This document shows positions 58,152-64,000 of a stretch of 64,000 bases of DNA, in pieces. Both the position numbers and the translations under genes were made by a program. This DNA is from Tragulus kanchil. Taxonomy: Eukaryota > Chordata > Mammalia > Artiodactyla > Tragulidae. Position 1 is the stretch's first letter. Every line of letters begins with the position of its first letter. Below the pieces are notes generated by a model that searched no databases, was not told where the DNA came from, and saw nothing but the letters and a program-made list of their open reading frames with translations. Location of the stretch: NCBI GenBank assembly GCA_022376925.1, contig JAIOJX010000028.1:72443001-72507000 (forward strand), given 5' to 3'.

Positions 58152-59176
58152 TGGGTGTGTTCATTTCCTTCACTGAATTCTATTGAAGCTACCAATCTTA
58201 TCAGTAAGACTGAATATATTCAAGTTTACATAATTTTTTTCTTCTTTTTCCTTTTAAACCACACATTTTATTTTGGTATAAACTTCTGGTTCCCCATTGG
58301 CCTTTTAAGGTTCTGAGGGGGGTTTGTTTGTTTTTATAACTTTTGCTTTGTTTTTCTATATTTTTCTATATAATTAGCTTTTAATTTTTAAAAATTTTTC
58401 ATTTGTACTACTACTTCCTCTATAATTCTTTGCTTTCTCTGAAGCTCCTTTCCAATAGCACTAAACTCTAATACATACAAATCTTTATCTCCCTATATTT
58501 AACTTTGCAATATTATTCTATATTTCTCTCCTAGCCTCCCTTTCTCTTTTTCCCTTTCCCCACCATATTTCTTAGTCTGTTCTGTCCTCGTTGCCTTATC
58601 CCCAACGGGGACCCTGCTCTAGCATTATTCTCCAATTGGTGCTCTACTTAGTTTGGTTATTAACTGGTGGATATCATTCTTGGTTTTCTCTATTCGCCGT
58701 GCTAACGTATTGTACTGTATTTTTGGTTGGAATGCTTGGGTTATGTTACAGCAGTATATGTTTATGTGTATAATTCAATACGCTAGATAGTACTTGCATA
58801 ATTTTTTAATTGCCATTTGTCAAAGGTATACCTTCTGTTTCTCATTTGCATATATATGTTTTAATATCATTTAATGCCATAACAAACAGGCGTGAAATCT
58901 TCATTCCCTGGTCAAGCAACAAGCCCCGGGGGTTTTAACGAGGGAGCACTGACTCCAAAACTCTTCAATACTAGAGAACACGTAACACTAAAGAGCAGTA
59001 TACAAGTGAGAACGCCAACAAAGGTAATCACTTGTATGCAAGTCCTGACATCACCCAATCACCAGCATCACCCAGAATAAGAAGCCCTATCCAAACAACA
59101 AATACCAACAGACGTAACTCAAAGTCTGGGAAAAGGAAATCCCAAACAGAGTCAATATAAAAAATTAATAATAACA

Positions 59177-60081
59177 ATGAAACGGCAGAGAAATACCACA
59201 CAAGTGAAGGAACAATCCACAAACACACAAGATCAAATCAATGAAGAGAATTTGGACAAACTTTCTGAAAGTGATTTCAGAAGAATGATAGTTAAGATGA
59301 TCAAAGACACTGAAAACAGAATTTCAGAGAAATTGCAAGATACAACTAACACACTGAATAAAGACATACAAGAACTTACCAAAAAGTAACAGAGACAAAC
59401 AACTCAATTGCCGAACTGAAAAACACTGTAGAAGGAATCAAGAGCAGAGTATCAGAGACAGAAGACCGGATAAGTGAGCTGGAAGATAAAATGGTGGAAG
59501 TAATTGCTGAAAAACAGAATCAAGCTCAAAGAATGAAAAGAGCAGAGCATAGCTTCAGAGACCTCTGGGATAATATCAAACGCACCAATATTCGAATTAT
59601 AGGGGTTCCAGAAGAAGAAGAAAAAAAGAAAGGATATGAGAAAAATTTTGAAGAGATTCTAGTTGAAAATTTCCCCAACATGGGAAAAGAAAAAGTCAAT
59701 CAAGTCCAAGAAGCACAAAGAGTACCACACAGAATCAACCCAAGAAGAAACACACCAAGACACATCTTAATGAAGCTAACACAAATGAAACACAAAGACA
59801 GAATTCTAAAAGCAGCAAGGGAAAAGCAACTAGTGACATACAAGGGAAAGCCCATATGTTTAACAGCTGACCTTTCAACAGAAATTCTGCAGGCCAGAAG
59901 GGAATGGCAGGACACATTTAAACGGCTAAAAGAGAATAATCTGCAACCAAGAATCCTCTACCCTGCAAGGATCTCCTGCAAAATTGATGGAGAAATCAAA
60001 AGCTTTATAGACAAGCAAAAATTAGAAGAATTTAGTGACACCAAACCAGCCTTACAACAAGTGTTAAAGGGACTTATATAG
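59177..60081 (+). pseudogene. L1-C ORF1 pseudogene
   Basis: The frame opens MKRQRNTTQVKEQSTNTQDQ and is clean for 70 codons to ELTKK, where a TAA and a -1 frame offset occur (59387). The remaining frame then reads openly to 60081 through the coiled coil, the RRM (NIRIIGVPEEEEKKKGYEKN), RRNTPRHILMKL, an ARREW box and ALQQVLKGLI. One lost base in an A run would explain both the stop and the shift. The same offset occurs at the same place in L1-A. Confidence 0.9.
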
Positions 60082-60138
60082 ACAACAAATATAAAAGGAG
60101 AAGATCCACGAAACAAACCCATCATAACATCTAAGAAG

Positions 60139-63100
60139 ATGACAATAAGATCATTTGTATTAATAATTACTTTGAATGTCAATGGACTAAATGCCCCAAC
60201 CAAAAGACACAGAGTGGCTGAATGGATCCAAAAACACGACCCATACATATGCTGCCTACAGGAAACTCATTTCAGACCTAGAGACACTCATAGACTGAAA
60301 GGGAGAGGCTGGAAAAAGATATTCCATGCAAATGAAAATCAAAAGAAAGCTGGAGTAGCAATCCTCCTATCAGACTAAATAGACTTTAAAGAAGATTGTA
60401 ACAGACAAGGCAGGTCACTACATCATGATTAAGGGATCTATCAAAAAGGAAGACATAACAGTCATGAATATCTATGCACCCAACACAGGAGCACCCCAAT
60501 ACATAAGACAAACACTTTCAGACATAAAATAAGACATTGACAGTAACACAATCATAGTAGGAGACTTTAACACTCCTCTCACACCAATGGACAGATCATC
60601 CAAAAAGAAAATTAATAAAGAAACACAAGCCTTAAATGCCACACTAGAAGTAATGGACCTCATTGATATCTTTAGGACTTTCCATCCAAAAGCAGAAGAA
60701 TACACTTTCTTCTCAAGTGCTCATGGAACATTCTCCAGGATAGACCACATCTTGGGCCACAAGTCAAAGCTCAGTCAAATTCAGGAAAACTGAAATTATA
60801 TCAACCATCTTCTCGGACCACAATGCAGTGAGACTAGAGATCAACTATAGGAAAAAATCCGCTAAAAACACAAACACATGGAGATTAAACAACACGTACC
60901 TAAAAAACCAACTGATCATTGAGGAAATCAAAGGAGAAATAAAAAAATTCCTAGAATAAAACGACAATGAACACACGACAGTGCAAAACCTATGGGATAC
61001 TGCAAAAGCAGTTCTTAGAGGGAAGTTTATAGCAATTCAATCCCACCTCAAGAAACTAGGAAAATCGCAAACAGATGACCTTACCTTACACTTAAAACAA
61101 CTGGAGAAAGAAGAACAAAAACATCCCAAAGCCAGCAGAAGAAGGGAAATCATAAAGATCAGAGCAGAAATAAATGAAAAAGAAACAAAAAAAAGTAAAG
61201 ATAAATAAAACAAAAAGCTGGTTCTTAGAAAAAGTCAATAAAATCGACACACCACTGGCCAGACTCATCAAGAAAAAGAGAGAGAAGAACCAGATCACCA
61301 AAATCAAAAATGTAAAAGGAGAGATTACAACAGATAATGCAGAAATACAAAGGATTCTAAGAAACTACTATGTACAACTCTATGGCAACAAACTGGACAA
61401 CCTGGAAGAAATGGACAGTTTCTTAGAGAAGATTAATCTCCCAAGACTCAACCAGGAAGAAATAGAAACTATGAACAACCCCATCACAAGCTCAGAAATC
61501 AACTTTGTGATCAAAAATCTACCCAAAAATTAAAGCCCATGGCCAGATGGTTTCACAAGTGAATTCTACCAAACATTTAAAGAAGACCTAATGCCTGTCC
61601 TAAAACTCTTCCAAACAATTGCACAGGAAGGAACACTTCCAAACACATTCTACGAGGCCACCATCACCCTGATACCAAAGCCAGGCAAAGACAACACAAA
61701 AAAAGAAAATTATAGGCCAATTTCACTGATGAATTTGTGTGCCAATATCCTCAACAAAATCCTAGCAAACAGAATTCAGCAACACATCAAAAAACTCATT
61801 CATCACGACCAAGTTGGGTTCATCCCAGGCATGCAAGGATTCTTCAACATCCGCAAATCCATCAATGTGATACACCATATCAGCAAATTGAGAGACAAAA
61901 ATCACATGATCATCTCAATAGATGCAGAAAAAGCCTTTGACAAAGTACAGCATCCATTTATGATAAAAACTCTTCAAAAAAATGGGCATAGAAGGAACTT
62001 AACTTAACATAGTGAAAGCCATATATGAGAAGCCCGCAACGAACATTATCCTCAATGGTGAAAAACTGAAAGCATTCCCTCTAAGATCAGGAACAAGACA
62101 AGGGTGTCCACTTTCACCACTCTTATTCAACATAGTCCTGGAAGTTCTAGCAACAGCAATAAGAGAAGAGAAAGAAATCAAAGGAATCCAGTTTGGAAAA
62201 GAAGAGGTCAAACTCTCTCTATTTGCAGATGACATGATATTATACATAGAAAATCCCAAAGACACGGTTACAAAACTACTAGAGTTAATCAGCGAATTCA
62301 GCAAAGTCGCAGGATACAAAGTCAATACACAGAAATCACTGGCATTCCTATACACAAACAATGAAAAATCAGAAACCGAAATTAAAGAGGGAGTCCCCTT
62401 CACCACTTCAACAAAAAGAATCAAATATCTAGGAATAAACCTACCCAAAGAAACAAGAGAACTGTACACAGAAAATTACAAGACACTCATGAGAGACATT
62501 AAAGAAGAGTTAAACAGATGGAGAAATATTCCATGTTCCTGGGTCGGAAGAATCAATATTGTGAAAATGACCATACTACCAAATATTATCTACAGACTCA
62601 ATGCAATACCTATGCAACTTCCATTGACATTTTTCACAGAACTAGACCAAAGAATAACACACTTCATATGGAAACACAAAAGACCTCGAATAGCCAAAGC
62701 AATCCTGAGGAAGAAGAATGGAGCTGGAGAGATCAGCCTCCCCAACTTCAGACTCTACTACAAAGCAACAGTCCTCAAGGCAGTATGGTACTGGCACAAA
62801 AACAGAAATATCAACCAATGGAACAAGATCGAGAACCCAGAGATAAACCCACGCACCTATGAGTACCTTATTTTTTACAAAGGAGACAAAAATATCAAAT
62901 GGGACAAAGACAGCCTCTTCAACAAATGTTACTGGGAAAATTGGACAGCTACATGCAAAAAAAAATGAAGTTGGAATATACCCTGACACCATGCACAAAG
63001 ATCAACTCAAAATGGATAAAAGACCTAAATGTAAGACCAGAAACCATCAAACTTTTAGAGGAGAATATAGGCAAAACCCTCAAGGACATAAATCAAAGCA

Positions 63101-63950
63101 AGATCTTCTCTGACCCACACCTACTAGAATAGCGGAACTAAAAAGAAAAATGAACATGTGGGACCTCATGAAACTTAAAAGCTTTTGTACAGCTAAAGAA
63201 ATTACAAAAAAGCTCAACAGACAGCCCACAGAATGGGAGAAAATCATAGTAAATGAAACAACAGACAAAGAATTAATCTCTAAAATCTACAAGCAACTCA
63301 GACAACTTAGCACTGGAAAAACCAACAACCCAATCAAAAAATGGGAAAAGGACCCAAACAGACACCTCTCCAATGATGACATACAGATGGCCCAAAAGCA
63401 CATGAAACGATGCTCAACTTCACTAATAATTAGAGAAATGCAAATCAAAACTACAATGAGATATCACCTCACACCCGTCAGAATGGCCATCATCCACAAA
63501 TCGACAGACAATAAATGCTGGAGAGGCTGCGGATAAAAGGGAACACTCCTGCATTGCTGGTGGGAGTGTAAATTGATACAGCCTCTATGGAAGACAGTCT
63601 GGAGATTTCTTAAAAAACTAAAAATAGAAGCACCCTGTGACCCAGCAATCCCACTACTAGGCTTATACCCTGATAAAATCAAATCTGAAAGAAGCACCTG
63701 TACCCCGATGTTCATTGCAGCTCTCTATACAATAGCTAGAACATGGAAGGAACCTAGAAGCCCATCGATGAACAAATGGATCCAAAAGCTCTGGTACCTA
63801 TATACAATGGAATACTACACAGCTGTAAAGAGAAATGTAGAAGAATCAACCCTAATGAGGTGGCTGGATCTAGAACGTATCATCAAAAGTGAAATCAGTC
63901 AAAAAGAGAAGGACAAACACAGCATATTAACACATATATATGGAATCTAG
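60139..63950 (+). pseudogene. L1-C ORF2 pseudogene
   Basis: It spans the full ORF2 order: endonuclease ([29 protein letters not shown]), then VGDFNTPLTPMDRS, RIDHILGHKS, RT ([42 protein letters not shown], catalytic FADD at 62222-62233), and the C-terminus ([15 protein letters not shown], a CWRGCG box, end near YTAVKRNVEE). Breaks include AAA-to-TAA after LLSD (60376), a stop in DIK*DID (about 60529), and frameshifts near 60790, 61535 and 62007. Further breaks lie near 62968 and 63536. The longest open piece is 318 codons (62012-62968). Non-functional, but the RT core is well preserved. Confidence 0.93.
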
Positions 63951-64000
63951 TAGGATGGTGATGATGGCACACGCAGTGAAGCAACGGAAAGACAGACATG

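Larger units (their letters stand above)
57075..64000 (+). mobile_element. L1-C, near full-length ruminant L1 (3' end beyond window)
   Basis: It starts GGGGGGTGGAGCTAAGATGG, with a 5'UTR of about 2.1 kb (57075-59176), ORF1, a 57-bp spacer, ORF2 to 63950, and the first 50 bp of 3'UTR. No 1.1-kb duplication affects it, so its length is trustworthy. It is the same subfamily as L1-A judging from the shared 5'UTR. Chance frames in the 5'UTR (57144-57521 and others) are not conserved coding sequence. Confidence 0.92.

Overview
The window is nuclear DNA from a pecoran ruminant (bovid, deer or a close relative). The evidence is the density of Bov-A2 SINEs, Bov-B (RTE) LINE fragments, CHR/tRNA-Glu-type SINEs ending in an A-rich tail, ruminant-type L1 elements, and one olfactory receptor gene of the OR5K type. 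I cannot name the species. No CRISPR array, operon or prokaryotic gene is present. Apart from the L1 reading frames, the only convincing host protein-coding gene is the olfactory receptor at 51017-51970 (+).

Layout. 1-3917: gene-free sequence with a Bov-A2 split by a younger SINE. 3918-17960: one very old, decayed L1 on the + strand (ORF1 to the ORF2 C-terminus), cut up by a MaLR LTR retrotransposon, a second old L1 3' end, Bov-A2s, a Bov-B tail and several tRNA-type SINEs. 17961-19827: nothing recognised. 19828-28255: a MIR, old L1 pieces on the - strand, four tRNA-type SINE insertions (one of them cut off at a duplication junction) with good target-site duplications, a Tigger-like fragment, and a run of about 110-bp degenerate tandem units that look like 5'UTR monomers of an old L1. 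28880-36960: L1-A (+), internally deleted. 37754-44293: L1-B (-), flanked by an exact 15-bp target-site duplication and carrying an intact 297-codon ORF1. 46350-46965: Bov-B. 48322-53373: the OR5K-type locus. 55470-57074: an internally deleted ancient L1. 57075-64000: L1-C (+), nearly full length but broken in both ORFs, running off the window.

The main anomaly is structural. Seventeen direct, essentially tandem duplications of almost constant size (about 1.05-1.18 kb) run through most of the window (A-Q in the features). They fall in unique DNA, L1, SINEs and the olfactory receptor alike, and the copies are nearly identical. Fixed unit length without fixed sequence content points to unmerged overlapping contig ends or gap-filling in the assembly rather than biology. 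If so, about 18-19 kb of the 64 kb is redundant, the true locus is nearer 45 kb, and the three olfactory-receptor-like copies are one gene. One duplicate (Q) is chimeric: its first 265 bp differ at 13 sites and the remaining 840 bp at about 2, as if its end came from an OR5K paralogue.

I found no credible new biological system. The most useful biology is in the L1s: two copies share disabling lesions, two different 5'UTRs sit on related ORF1s, and there is a monomeric 5'UTR-like array.
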